Of a stretch of DNA of 64,000 bases, positions 53,140 through 61,912 are shown piece after piece. The notes beneath the pieces were generated by a model, which was not told the DNA's origin, searched no databases, and was given only the letters and a program-made list of their open reading frames with translations. The DNA is from Myxococcota bacterium (GTDB taxonomy: Bacteria > Myxococcota_A > UBA796). The position numbers and the translations under genes were made by a program. The stretch spans positions 20,936 to 84,935 of the forward strand of contig JAQXDW010000021.1 in NCBI GenBank assembly GCA_029251165.1. The letters run 5' to 3'. Position 1 is the first letter of the stretch. Each line of letters begins with the position of its first letter.

Positions 53140-54150
53140 ATGATCCCGACACTGCCGGCCCGCTGGTACGACGACCCGACGATCTTCGCGCGGGAGCGCG
53201 CGGCCATCTTCGATCAGACCTGGCTGCTCGCCGGACACATCACCACGATCCCTGCACCGACCGGTGCACAGGCGCTGCGGGTCGGGGGGCGCTCGATCCT
53301 GTTGGTGCGACGCGCGGACGGGACGCTCGGTGCCTTTCACAACGTGTGCCGACACCGGGCCGCGCCGCTGCTGTGGGAGGGGTCGAGCCAGCGCTGCGCC
53401 ACGCTCCAGTGTCGCTACCATGGCTGGCGCTATGATCTCGACGGCACGCTCCGCTCGACCTCAGGCTTCGGCGAGGCATTCTCGACCGATGAATGGGGGC
53501 TGCTGGAGGTTCACCTCAGGCAGTGGCGCGGGCTCCTGTTCGTCTGCTTTCTCCCCATTCAGACGCCACCGCCGCCGCTTGCCGAGTCCATCTCGGGCCT
53601 CCAGACAGTCGCAGCGGAGCTGCCGCTCGAGTCGATGGTCGCCTTCGACACCCGCAGTCACACGCTCCGCTGCAACTGGAAGACCTACGTGGAGAACTAC
53701 CTGGAGGGCTACCACATCCCCTGGCTGCACCCCACGCTCAGCGCCGAGATCAGCATGCGGGACTACCACGTCACCGTCACCGGGCGCACCGCGCTGCATG
53801 TGGTCCCGACCAGAGCCGGCGCCATCAGCCAGGGCATGTGGGCCTGGCAGTGGCCCAACGTCGCGCTGAACGTCTACGGCACCGGGATGAGCATCGAGCG
53901 GATGAACCCGGTCAGCCCCGTCGAGATGGAGATCCACTACACATACCTCAGCACCGCAGACAGCACGCCGGCGGAGCGGGAGCAGTCGGTGGCGATGAGC
54001 GAGCAGGTCACCGCAGAGGATGTTCAGATCTGTGAGGCGGTCGCCGCCAACCTGTCCGCCGGCATCTACGATACCGGTCGGCTGTCGCCCCGGCACGAGG
54101 GCGGCGTCGCAGCGTTTCAGGACTGGGTGCGGCAGGCGCTCGACGCGTAG
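53140..54150 (+). CDS. Rieske non-heme iron oxygenase, alpha-subunit type
   Basis: The 336-residue cytosolic protein has a Rieske cluster motif CRHRAAPLL (CxH) with CRYHGW (CxxH), about 18 residues further on. The mononuclear iron site lies in WKTYVENYLEGYHIPWLHP with two histidines and a preceding Asn-Tyr, the pattern of aromatic ring-hydroxylating or choline monooxygenase-type subunits. No reductase or small subunit is adjacent. It converges with the minus-strand acyl-CoA dehydrogenase, ending only 2 bp from it. It could act in the same catabolic module (for example as a sterol hydroxylase), but its motifs do not single out KshA, so I leave that open. Confidence 0.85.
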   Translation: MIPTLPARWYDDPTIFARERAAIFDQTWLLAGHITTIPAPTGAQALRVGGRSILLVRRADGTLGAFHNVCRHRAAPLLWEGSSQRCATLQCRYHGWRYDLDGTLRSTSGFGEAFSTDEWGLLEVHLRQWRGLLFVCFLPIQTPPPPLAESISGLQTVAAELPLESMVAFDTRSHTLRCNWKTYVENYLEGYHIPWLHPTLSAEISMRDYHVTVTGRTALHVVPTRAGAISQGMWAWQWPNVALNVYGTGMSIERMNPVSPVEMEIHYTYLSTADSTPAEREQSVAMSEQVTAEDVQICEAVAANLSAGIYDTGRLSPRHEGGVAAFQDWVRQALDA

Positions 54151-54152
54151 CC

Positions 54153-55253
54153 TCAGTCTACGCCAGCCGCGAGCAGTCGGCCGATCTCCGCCAGCTGCGC
54201 GCTGCCGCCGCCGAGCCCGAACTCCAGGCGCTTCGACCACAGGAAGTACCGATACAGCGCGTAGTCCCGATCAAAGCCCATGCCGCCGTGGAGGTGCTGC
54301 GCGGCGGCCACGACCCGGTGTCCGCCCTCACAGGCCCAGTACCGTGCCAGCGCGACCGAGGCGCCGACGGCGACCCCGGCGGAGAGTCTCCAGGCCGCCT
54401 GAAGCAGCGACACGTCCATCGCCTCGACATCCATCCAGGCATCCGCCGCCCGCTGGCTGACCGCCTGGAACGTTCCGATGGGTCGGCCGAACTGCTGGCG
54501 CTCGCTGACGTAGTTGGCGGTCATGATGAGCGCCTGCCGGGCGACCCCCAGCGACAGCGCAGCCATGCCGACGTTGGCCCGATCCAGCAGCCACGCCGGG
54601 GCCTCCTCCCCGCCGATCACCTCCGCAGCGACGTCCGCCAGCGTCAGGTCGAACAGCGGCTGGCCGTTGGTCGCAGTCTGGGCAGTCGAGGAGACTCCCG
54701 GATCGTCTGCGGCAAAGATCACCAGGCGGGTGCCCGAGGGCGTGTCGGCGGTGGCGAGGATGAAGGCGGCCTCGTCGGCGTAGGCGACGGTGCGCTTGAC
54801 CCCAGAGAGGCGGACCGCACCGGAGACACCGGTGGCGGTGGTCGTCGGCTGGAGCGGGAGGCGGGATCCGGCGTCGGTGAGGGCGGCGGTGAGGATCGTG
54901 CGCCCCGCTCCGACCCCGTCGAGGTAGCGGGCCTGCTGCTCGACTGTTCCGAAGCGGACCAGCGGAAGCGCCCCGAGGACCAGCGTCTCCAGGAGCGGAA
55001 CAGGGGCGACCGTGCGGCCAGCCTGCTCCAGCAAGACCACCAGGGCGTCGATGTCACAGCCCATGCCGCCCATCGACTCCGGCAGCGGCGCAGAGAGCAG
55101 CTCCGACTGTGCCAGCGCCCCCCAGGCTGCGCGATGCATCCACGTCCCGGACTTCTCCAGGCCGTCGAGGCTCTCGGAGGTGACCAGTCCGCGGAAGATC
55201 TTCTTGCTGAGATCTCCGATCATCTCCTGGAGCTCGTCGCGTGCGAAGTCCAT
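54153..55253 (-). CDS. Acyl-CoA dehydrogenase, ChsE1/FadE28-like subunit
   Basis: The 366-residue protein is an ACAD by its C-terminal segment (QFGRPIGTFQAVSQRAADAWMD; AAQHLHGGMGFDRDYALYRYF), with an N-terminal part of the shorter kind seen in sterol ACAD subunits such as FadE28 (339 residues). FadE28/ChsE1 forms a heterotetramer with FadE29/ChsE2 in Mycobacterium and oxidises the steroid side-chain CoA ester. The partner, a ChsE2-like gene, is directly upstream with a 2-bp gap, matching the paired-gene arrangement. The match to FadE28 is by memory of its sequence, weaker than for the partner. It is the last gene of the operon-like run. Confidence 0.75.
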   Translation of the reverse strand: MDFARDELQEMIGDLSKKIFRGLVTSESLDGLEKSGTWMHRAAWGALAQSELLSAPLPESMGGMGCDIDALVVLLEQAGRTVAPVPLLETLVLGALPLVRFGTVEQQARYLDGVGAGRTILTAALTDAGSRLPLQPTTTATGVSGAVRLSGVKRTVAYADEAAFILATADTPSGTRLVIFAADDPGVSSTAQTATNGQPLFDLTLADVAAEVIGGEEAPAWLLDRANVGMAALSLGVARQALIMTANYVSERQQFGRPIGTFQAVSQRAADAWMDVEAMDVSLLQAAWRLSAGVAVGASVALARYWACEGGHRVVAAAQHLHGGMGFDRDYALYRYFLWSKRLEFGLGGGSAQLAEIGRLLAAGVD

Positions 55254-55255
55254 GT

Positions 55256-56431
55256 CTACCTCCGGGTCCGGGGCATGCGCAGCCCGGCCATGGCGATGAT
55301 GTCGCGCTGGACCTCGTTGGTGCCGCCGCCAAAGGTCAGCACCAGCATGGCCCGATAGTGTCGCTCGACCTCCCCGCGCAGCGCAGCGCCGGGAGAGCCG
55401 GTCTGGAGCGTGCCGGGCTCACCGAGCACCTCCATCAGCAGCTTGTAGGCCTCGACATAGAACTCGCTGCCGAAGACCTTGATGCCGCTGGCTTCCTCCA
55501 TCGTCAGCCGGCTCTGGCTGAGGTTGTAGGCCTGCCGCCAGTTGAGCAGCTTGAGGACCTCCAGCTTGACGTACAGCCGCGCGAGGCAGGACTGCACCCA
55601 CGGCTCCTCGATGAGCATGCGGCCATCTCCGACCGGCTCCACAGCGGCCCAGTCGCGGACCTCCTGGAGGTGGCGCAGCACCGGCCCGACCATCATCAGC
55701 GCCACCCGCTCGTGGTTGAGCTGGGTGGTGATCATCTTCCAGCCGCCGTTCTCTGGACCGACCCGGTTGCTCACCGGCACCCGGACGTTCTCCAGGTAGA
55801 CCGCATGGATGTTGCTGTCGCCGAGGTTGCGGATCGGGGTGGTGGACAGGCCGGGGGTGTTCGTGGGCACGACGATCATCGAGATGCCCTTGTGCTTGGG
55901 AGCATCGGCGTCAGTGCGCACCGCCAGCCAGATGTAGTCGGCGAAGTCAGCGAGGCTGCAGAAGATCTTCTGCCCGTTGATGACGTAGTCGTCGCCGTCG
56001 CGAACCGCCCGGGTCTTCAGGGCGCCGAGATCGGTTCCGGCGTCGGGCTCGGTGTAGCCGATGGCGAAGTGACACTTCCCCGTCAGGATTCGCGGCAGGA
56101 ACGCCGCCCGCTGCTCCGGAGAGCCGAAGGTCATCAGGGTCGGGCCGACGGTGTTGAGCGTCAGCAGCGGGATGGGAAAGCCCGAGCGGTGGACCTCGTC
56201 GAAGAAGATGAATTCCTCGATGCTGGAGAGGCCCTTGCCGCCGTACTCTTCCGGCCAGCCAAGCCCCAGCCAGCCATCGACGCCGAGCTTCTCCATCGCC
56301 GCGAAGTACTCCGGCCCGCCGCCCTCCTGGTGGGCCAGCTCGGCCCGCAGCGCGGGGGTGAGCAGCGCGGACATGTAGGTCCGAATGGTCTCGCGGAGCG
56401 TGTCCTGCTCCGGTGTGGTCTCGATTCTCAT
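55256..56431 (-). CDS. chsE2: Acyl-CoA dehydrogenase, ChsE2/FadE29-like subunit
   Basis: The 391-residue ACAD aligns well by eye to mycobacterial FadE29 (387 residues). Shared blocks include PLLTLNTVGPTL, HFAIGYTEPDAGTDLGALKT, RDGDDYVINGQKIF, KHKGISMIVV and the C-terminal MAGLRMPRTRR, equivalent to SGLKVPRVPR. FAD and adenine contacts lie in TFGGGTNEVQRDIIAM. ChsE2 pairs with ChsE1 to desaturate the last steroid side-chain CoA in the cholesterol pathway. The partner gene is 2 bp downstream. A 43-bp gap separates it from the SDR. Confidence 0.85.
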   Translation of the reverse strand: MRIETTPEQDTLRETIRTYMSALLTPALRAELAHQEGGGPEYFAAMEKLGVDGWLGLGWPEEYGGKGLSSIEEFIFFDEVHRSGFPIPLLTLNTVGPTLMTFGSPEQRAAFLPRILTGKCHFAIGYTEPDAGTDLGALKTRAVRDGDDYVINGQKIFCSLADFADYIWLAVRTDADAPKHKGISMIVVPTNTPGLSTTPIRNLGDSNIHAVYLENVRVPVSNRVGPENGGWKMITTQLNHERVALMMVGPVLRHLQEVRDWAAVEPVGDGRMLIEEPWVQSCLARLYVKLEVLKLLNWRQAYNLSQSRLTMEEASGIKVFGSEFYVEAYKLLMEVLGEPGTLQTGSPGAALRGEVERHYRAMLVLTFGGGTNEVQRDIIAMAGLRMPRTRR

Positions 56432-56474
56432 GTCAGAACCTTCTCCAGCAGGGGTTGGTGGACAAGCGGCACCC

Positions 56475-57233
56475 TCAGTAGCTCAGCCAGCCGCCGTCCA
56501 CCGAGAGCACCGCGCCGCTGACGTAGCGGCCCTCGTCGCTGGCGAGGAACAGGGCAGCATCGGCCACCGCATCGGGCTTGCCCATGGGCGGGACGGTCGA
56601 GAAGTAGTCCCGCATGCGCGCAAAGCCGTCGGGGTTGGGAACGAGCCGGCCAGCCATCGGCGTGGCGATGGCGCCCGGCGCGATGGCGTTGCAGCGGATG
56701 CCGCTCGGCCCGTAGAACCAGGCGACGTTTCGGGTCATGCCGACCAGGGCGTGCTTGGAGGCGGTGTAGGCCGCTCCGCCGCGCCCCCCGGCGACGCCCG
56801 CAGCAGAGGCGGTGTTGACGATGGCGCCACCACCAGCCGCGATCATCGCTGGGATGGCCGCCCGACAGGCAAAGAACGGCCCGTCGAGGTTGACCCCCAT
56901 CACCGTGCGCCACAGCGCATCGGTGCAGTCGGCGAGCGGGGTGAGGTTGTCGAGCACCCCGGCGTTGTTGCAGAGGATGTCCAGCCGTCCGTGCGCCGAC
57001 AGCGCCGCCGCAACCAGCCCCTCAGCGGAGGCACGCTCGGAGATGTCGCAGACCTGCGCGGTGGCGGCACCGCCGCTCTCCACGATGCCGTCGACCACCC
57101 GCATCAGGCGTGCCTCGTCGACGTCGCTGGCCAGCACTGCGGCCCCCTCGGCGGCAAACCGCCGGGCCATCGCCTTGCCGATGCCCGAGGCTGCTCCGGT
57201 GATGATCGCGATCTTTCCGCTCAGCCGACTCAC
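56475..57233 (-). CDS. Short-chain dehydrogenase/reductase
   Basis: This 252-residue classical SDR has the nucleotide-binding TGAASGIGKAM near residue 12, CNNAG at about 88-92, the catalytic Ser in NTASAAGVAG, and YTASK with the active Tyr and Lys (about 155-159). SDRs interconvert alcohols and ketones on NAD(P). In this operon a 3-hydroxyacyl-CoA or hydroxysteroid dehydrogenase step is plausible. The stop of the FadD19-like gene overlaps its start by 4 bp. Confidence 0.88.
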   Translation of the reverse strand: MSRLSGKIAIITGAASGIGKAMARRFAAEGAAVLASDVDEARLMRVVDGIVESGGAATAQVCDISERASAEGLVAAALSAHGRLDILCNNAGVLDNLTPLADCTDALWRTVMGVNLDGPFFACRAAIPAMIAAGGGAIVNTASAAGVAGGRGGAAYTASKHALVGMTRNVAWFYGPSGIRCNAIAPGAIATPMAGRLVPNPDGFARMRDYFSTVPPMGKPDAVADAALFLASDEGRYVSGAVLSVDGGWLSY

Positions 57234-58822
57234 ACCTCACCCACCGCGATGGCGCGGGCGCGCTTGTAGTCGGGCTTGCCGTTTGGATGTCGGGGCACCA
57301 CGTCGACGACATGGTAGCCCCGAGGGGCCTTGTAGCCCGCGACCCGACCACGGCAGGATGCGTCCACGGAGGACTGCTCGAAGGGATGCTCGGGCCGCAT
57401 CGAGACGATCGCCTCCACCCGGCTGCCCCAGCGCGCATCGGGAACCCCGACGACCAGGGCATCGAACACCCCGGGGTGCGACTTCAGCGCCTCCTCGACC
57501 TCCTCGGGGTAGACCTTCTCGCCGCCGGAGTTGATGCACTGACTGCCGCGACCGAGGAAGATGATGATGCCCTCCTCGTCGACCGTCGCCCGGTCCCCGG
57601 CGATGACCCAGCGCACCCCGTCGACCTCCACGAAGGTCTTGGCGGTCTTGACCGGGTCGCTGTAGTAGCCGACCGGAATGTGGCCGCTGGTCGCCAGCCG
57701 TCCGATGCGCCCGCTGCCCGGCTGAACCGGAACGAGGTCGTCTCCCAGCACGCAGGTCCGCTCGTTCATGATCCAGCGGGGCTTCGCGTCCTCGCCGTCT
57801 CCTTCGTAGAACGCCTCGCCCTGGTGACCAGACTCCGAGGTGCCGAAGTTGTTGAGGATCATGACGTCGGGGAGCTGCTCCAGGAGCTGCGCGCGGACCC
57901 CGCTGCTGAGCAGCGCCCCCTGCGATGTGATGACCGCGAGGCAGTCCAGATCGTACTTCCCATCCAGCCTCACCAGCGCATCAACGAGCGGGCGCGCCAT
58001 GGCATCGCCGACCAGCGACAGCACGTTGACGTCGTTCTCGGAGATGAGCTGGCACATCTTCTCGGCGTCGTAGCTGCGGCCATGGACCATGACGGTGTTG
58101 CCGCCGGTGAACATCGCGACCCAGCAGGAGAACATCGACGAGCCATGGATCATCGGCGCTGCCGGCAGGATGATCATGTTGTTGTCGGGATCGATGTTCT
58201 CCGCGATCTCTTCGGCAGACTCGACCGGCAGGCCGCCAGGCGCGCCGCCCTGGAGCATGCCGTAGATCAGATCCCGGTGCTGCCACATCACGCCCCGCGG
58301 CATCCCGGTGGTGCCCCCGGTGTACATGATGATGATGTCGTCAGCGGAGCGGCTGAGGTCCATGCGCTCCGGGCTGCCCCGCGCGATGACGTCCTCGAAG
58401 TTCTCCGACCCATCGAGCCGCGTGCTGCCCTCGCCCACCGCGACCAGCGTCCGCATCGGCTTCGACGCTGCCAGCGCGTCTGCGACCGTCTCCGACAGCT
58501 CGCGCTCATAGAGCAGACCGACGAGGTCGGCGTTGTCGAACATGTAGACCAGCTCGTGGGCGACATAGCGGTAGTTGAGGTTGACCGGCACCGCCCGCAG
58601 CTTCAGGGCCGCGACCATCGCCTCGACAAACTCGGTGCTGTTGTAGAGCAGCAGCCCGATGTGATCGCCCGCGCCGATGCCCTGCGCATGCCAGACGCTG
58701 GCGAGCCGGTTGCTGCGCGCGTCGAGCTGGGCGTAGGTGATGGATCGGTTGCAGACCACCGCAGGGTGGTTCGGGATGACATCGACGATGCTCTCGAAGA
58801 TGTCCGCGAGGTTGAGCTCCAT
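57230..58822 (-). CDS. fadD19: Acyl-CoA synthetase, FadD19-like
   Basis: The 530-residue adenylate-forming ligase attaches CoA to a carboxylic acid. Motifs are MYTGGTTGMPRGVMW (P-loop), APMIHGSS and the C-terminal GRGSQCINSGGEKVYPEEVEEAL and VPRHPNGKPDYKRA. Several stretches match Mycobacterium/Rhodococcus FadD19 rather than generic ligases: GDAMARPLVDALV, INSGGEKVYPEEVE, HPGVFDALVVGVPD and PVGYYSDPVKTAKTF. FadD19 activates C24-branched sterol side chains. It sits downstream of the Ltp3-like gene (42-bp gap) and overlaps the SDR by ATGA. Confidence 0.82.
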   Translation of the reverse strand: MELNLADIFESIVDVIPNHPAVVCNRSITYAQLDARSNRLASVWHAQGIGAGDHIGLLLYNSTEFVEAMVAALKLRAVPVNLNYRYVAHELVYMFDNADLVGLLYERELSETVADALAASKPMRTLVAVGEGSTRLDGSENFEDVIARGSPERMDLSRSADDIIIMYTGGTTGMPRGVMWQHRDLIYGMLQGGAPGGLPVESAEEIAENIDPDNNMIILPAAPMIHGSSMFSCWVAMFTGGNTVMVHGRSYDAEKMCQLISENDVNVLSLVGDAMARPLVDALVRLDGKYDLDCLAVITSQGALLSSGVRAQLLEQLPDVMILNNFGTSESGHQGEAFYEGDGEDAKPRWIMNERTCVLGDDLVPVQPGSGRIGRLATSGHIPVGYYSDPVKTAKTFVEVDGVRWVIAGDRATVDEEGIIIFLGRGSQCINSGGEKVYPEEVEEALKSHPGVFDALVVGVPDARWGSRVEAIVSMRPEHPFEQSSVDASCRGRVAGYKAPRGYHVVDVVPRHPNGKPDYKRARAIAVGEV

Positions 58823-58864
58823 GGATGCTCCTGAGCGGTCCAGCGGGGGTGAGTCAGCAAAGAG

Positions 58865-60022
58865 TCAGTGCTTGTCGGCGCTGACCAGCCACATGGCGAA
58901 GAACTGAGAGCCGCCGCCGTAGGCATGGCCCAGGGCGAGCCGAGCGCCGTCGACCTGGTGGTCTTCGGCCTGACCACGGACCTGCCGAGCGGCCTCGATG
59001 AACCGCAGCAGCCCGGAGGCACCGATGGGGTTGGTGCACATGACGCCGCCAGAGGGGTTGATCGGCATGTCGCCGGTCAGGGCTGTGGCCCCACCATCGA
59101 CCATCTTCCAGCCCTCACCAGCCCCGGCAAAGCCCAGGTTCTCCAACCACATCGGCTCATACCAGGAGAACGGCACGTAGATCTCAGCGACATCGATCTC
59201 GCGGCGGGGATCGGTGACTCCAGCCTGCGAATAGAGCGCACGGGCACAGTCCGCGCCAGCCTGCGGGCTGACCTCATCTCGCCCGGCGAACAGCATCGAC
59301 TCGCTGCGCATCTCCGCTCCCAGCACCCAGGCCGGTGCGCAGGATCCGACGTCTGCATGCGCCTCGCTGACCAGCACCACCGCCGCAGCACCGTCAGAGC
59401 TGGGGCAGGTCTCCAGGTAGCGAACGGGCTCCCAGAGCATCGGCGAGGCGGCGACCATGTCCATGGAGATGTCGGGGATCTTGAGGTGGGCCTTCGGGTT
59501 GAGGAGGCCGTTCTTGCGATCCTTGACCGCCACGATGTGGCCGATGTGATCCGGAGCACCAGAGCGGCGGATGTACTCCCGGATGACAGGGGCAAAGTAG
59601 CCGCCAGCGCCCGCCATGACCGGAGGAGCGAACGGAAAGCGCTGGGAGAGCGCCCACATGGCGTTGCTCTCAGACTGCTTCTCGTAGGCCACCGCCAGCA
59701 CCCGCTTGTGGATGCCGGAGCGGATGAGGTTGGTGGCAACCACGCCGGTCGAGCCGCCGACGCTGCCGGCGGTGTGGACCCGAAACATCGGCTTGCCGAC
59801 CGCACCCAGCGCGCCGGCCAGCGACAGCTCCGGCATCACCACGCCCTCGAACATGTCGGGGGCCTTGCCGAGGACGACGGCGTCGATGTCCGCCCAGTCC
59901 AGGCCGGCATCTGCCAGGGCAGCCTCCGCAGCCTCTCGGACAAGCCCCGGCATCGAGACGTCCAGGCGCTTGGCCTCGTGGTTGGTCTGGCCGATGCCGA
60001 TGACCGCACAGCGCTCAGCCAT
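58865..60022 (-). CDS. ltp3: Thiolase-fold lyase, Ltp3-like
   Basis: The 385-residue protein closely resembles mycobacterial Ltp3: VSMPGLVREAAEAALADAG, VVLGKAPDMFEGVVMPEL, RVHTAGSVGGSTGVVATN, EKQSESNAMWALS and the final LGHAYGGGSQFFAMW. The thiolase nucleophilic cysteine position carries no Cys (HTAGSVGG), and the C-terminal catalytic GHPIG is replaced by TNPIGASG. Both fit aldol-lyase rather than thiolase chemistry, as known for Ltp proteins that release a C2 or C3 unit from a branched sterol side chain. It overlaps the Ltp4-like gene by 8 bp, as a co-expressed pair. Confidence 0.85.
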   Translation of the reverse strand: MAERCAVIGIGQTNHEAKRLDVSMPGLVREAAEAALADAGLDWADIDAVVLGKAPDMFEGVVMPELSLAGALGAVGKPMFRVHTAGSVGGSTGVVATNLIRSGIHKRVLAVAYEKQSESNAMWALSQRFPFAPPVMAGAGGYFAPVIREYIRRSGAPDHIGHIVAVKDRKNGLLNPKAHLKIPDISMDMVAASPMLWEPVRYLETCPSSDGAAAVVLVSEAHADVGSCAPAWVLGAEMRSESMLFAGRDEVSPQAGADCARALYSQAGVTDPRREIDVAEIYVPFSWYEPMWLENLGFAGAGEGWKMVDGGATALTGDMPINPSGGVMCTNPIGASGLLRFIEAARQVRGQAEDHQVDGARLALGHAYGGGSQFFAMWLVSADKH

Positions 60023-60947
60023 GATCGGCTCCTACCGCCTCTGAGGCGAGGGCACAGACGAGGTTCTGCTGCATGCAGGGTCCTGAGGTGGCGTGGGCGA
60101 CGGCGGTGCGTGCAGAGCCGTCCATCAGCCGATGGGCCGCCTCTCCGATGCGGATGAGCCCGCTGACCATCGGGATCTCGTCGACGAGGGCCCCGCCAGA
60201 GGGGTTGATGGTGGCGGTCTCCGGCAGCCCGAGGGCCGCGGAGAGGATCGGGATCTGGTGGGCGTAGGCGGCATGCAGCTCGGCGATGTCGACGCTGGGC
60301 AGCGTGCGGACGTTCGCGGCTGCGGCAGCACGACGTGAGGACGCAGAGCGGGTGAGATCGCGCATTCCAGGAGCGTGCGGCTCGATGTTGTGGGCGATGC
60401 CGTGGATCCAGGCCGGACGAGAGCACAGCCGGCGGGCGGTGTCTCCGGCAGCCAAGACAACCGCAGCGGCACCATCCCCCCAGATCGGTCCCTGAAAGGC
60501 CGCACCGACCGCGCCAGCCTGAAGGGCGGCCAGCTCTGAGCCGGTCACGCCAAGCGGCGCAAGGGTGTAGGGGTCGAGCTGGGCGTTGGTGACCGCCTCG
60601 ATGTCGCACAGCGAGGTCTTGCCGAAGCTGTAGACCAGTGCGGTCTGGATGTGGCCCATCTGGAGATGGACCCAGGCCTCATACAGCGCAAACGCGCCGT
60701 CCATCTCGACGTGCGACTCCGCGACCGGTGGCCAGGGGGCGATCCCGTCGAGCGCCATGACAAAGGAGAACGGACGCCCCATCACATAGTCGCAGCTGCC
60801 CGAGCAGTAGAACTCGATGTCCTTGCGGCTCAGCCCCGCCTGCTCAAGCGCGCCGCTGACCACCGCCTGGACCAGCTCCGCCTCGCTGCGGGTGTCCTCA
60901 GCGGCGGTCGGGGTCCGGCTGTAGCCGATGATCGCGACCTCTCTCAT
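60015..60947 (-). CDS. ltp4: Thiolase-fold protein, Ltp4-like
   Basis: This 310-residue thiolase-fold protein lacks the active-site cysteine (SHVEMDGAFALYEA at that place). Blocks such as EFYCSGSCDYVMGRPFSF, ESHVEMDGAFALYEA and ALVYSFGKTSL match the Ltp4/Rv3522 type as I remember it. The DUF35 gene overlaps its start by 4 bp (ATGA) and the Ltp3-like gene overlaps its end by 8 bp, giving the same gene order DUF35-ltp4-ltp3 as Rv3521-Rv3522-Rv3523. Ltp3 and Ltp4 are needed together for C24-branched sterol side chains in Rhodococcus. It is somewhat shorter than the mycobacterial protein. Confidence 0.8.
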   Translation of the reverse strand: MREVAIIGYSRTPTAAEDTRSEAELVQAVVSGALEQAGLSRKDIEFYCSGSCDYVMGRPFSFVMALDGIAPWPPVAESHVEMDGAFALYEAWVHLQMGHIQTALVYSFGKTSLCDIEAVTNAQLDPYTLAPLGVTGSELAALQAGAVGAAFQGPIWGDGAAAVVLAAGDTARRLCSRPAWIHGIAHNIEPHAPGMRDLTRSASSRRAAAAANVRTLPSVDIAELHAAYAHQIPILSAALGLPETATINPSGGALVDEIPMVSGLIRIGEAAHRLMDGSARTAVAHATSGPCMQQNLVCALASEAVGADHG

Positions 60948-61909
60948 CGGCTCGCCTCCTCAAGCTCGGCAGCGGTGGCATCCGGCTCATCGATGGGCGC
61001 AAAGTAGCGGACGCTCTCCAGCGTCGGCGCCGGCGTGTCGTCCCAGACCGCCTCGACCCGCATGCCCATCCGAACCTCCTCCGGACCGCAGCCGCCGACG
61101 AGGTGCAGCAGCGGCACGTCCGCGCCATCGAGCACGATGTGTGCGCAGACATAGGGGGGCGTGAGGCGCTGGCCCTCGAACGGGATGTTGACCACGCAGT
61201 AGGTGGTCACCGTGCCCTTCTGTGACAGCTCGACGATCTCCTCCATCTTCTCACCGGATGTCGGCGAGGCCCCGCGCGGCGGCACATACACCCGCCCGCT
61301 GGTCGGACAGCGCCAGCCGAGGATGCGGCGCTCCAGCAGCGCGGTGAGGAAGACGGAGAGGGTCGGGCTGGCGGTGATGGTGTAGGTGAGCCGGCTGGGA
61401 ATCTTCACCCGGGTGATCGGCTCGTCGTCCACGGGCTCGGGCCGAGGGGCCTCGAAGTCGGGGTGTCCAGGCGGCACAAAGCAGGCAATGTCCCGGATGG
61501 AGCCGGTGCGGACCTCACGCCAGGCCGCACGCACCGTCATGCCCGCAGACATCGCCTCCGGGCTTCCGGCGTCGACGGCATGCAGCAGCGCGGTGTCGGC
61601 CCCAGCCAGCGTGATCAGCGCCAGGGCGAACGGGTGGGGCAGCGGGTGAGCCTCGCGAGGCTCGGCGATCCAGGTCCAGGACGACACGGTGCCTTCCTGA
61701 CTGAGCTCGACCAGTCCAGTGGTCGCTGCCCCGGTCAGCGGATCGTACTCCGCCGGCGGCACAATGACCCGACCGTCTGCTGCGCGCGCGCCCAGGATCT
61801 GACCAGAGCGAAGCGCAGTGAAGAAGCCGGACAGGACCGGCCCCAGGCTGCGCTTGTATGCATAGGTCAGCTCGAACGGGGCGGTGAAGTGTGCGGTACC
61901 GCCAGCCAA
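60944..61909 (-). CDS. Tandem DUF35 OB-fold protein, Rv3521-like
   Basis: The start is TTG 61909, with AAGGG 8 bp upstream; the SCP2 stop lies 3 bp away. The 321-residue product has two DUF35 modules (about 15-145 and 165-310), each a short helix followed by an OB-fold. The zinc ribbon normally in front of the OB-fold is eroded: the first reads ARAADGRVIVPP with no cysteine and the second has one. DUF35 proteins (such as ChsH2) bind CoA esters and partner thiolase-like lyases. Adjacency to ltp4-ltp3 suggests that it forms their complex subunit. Confidence 0.8.
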   Translation of the reverse strand: MAGGTAHFTAPFELTYAYKRSLGPVLSGFFTALRSGQILGARAADGRVIVPPAEYDPLTGAATTGLVELSQEGTVSSWTWIAEPREAHPLPHPFALALITLAGADTALLHAVDAGSPEAMSAGMTVRAAWREVRTGSIRDIACFVPPGHPDFEAPRPEPVDDEPITRVKIPSRLTYTITASPTLSVFLTALLERRILGWRCPTSGRVYVPPRGASPTSGEKMEEIVELSQKGTVTTYCVVNIPFEGQRLTPPYVCAHIVLDGADVPLLHLVGGCGPEEVRMGMRVEAVWDDTPAPTLESVRYFAPIDEPDATAAELEEASR

Positions 61910-61912
61910 GAA

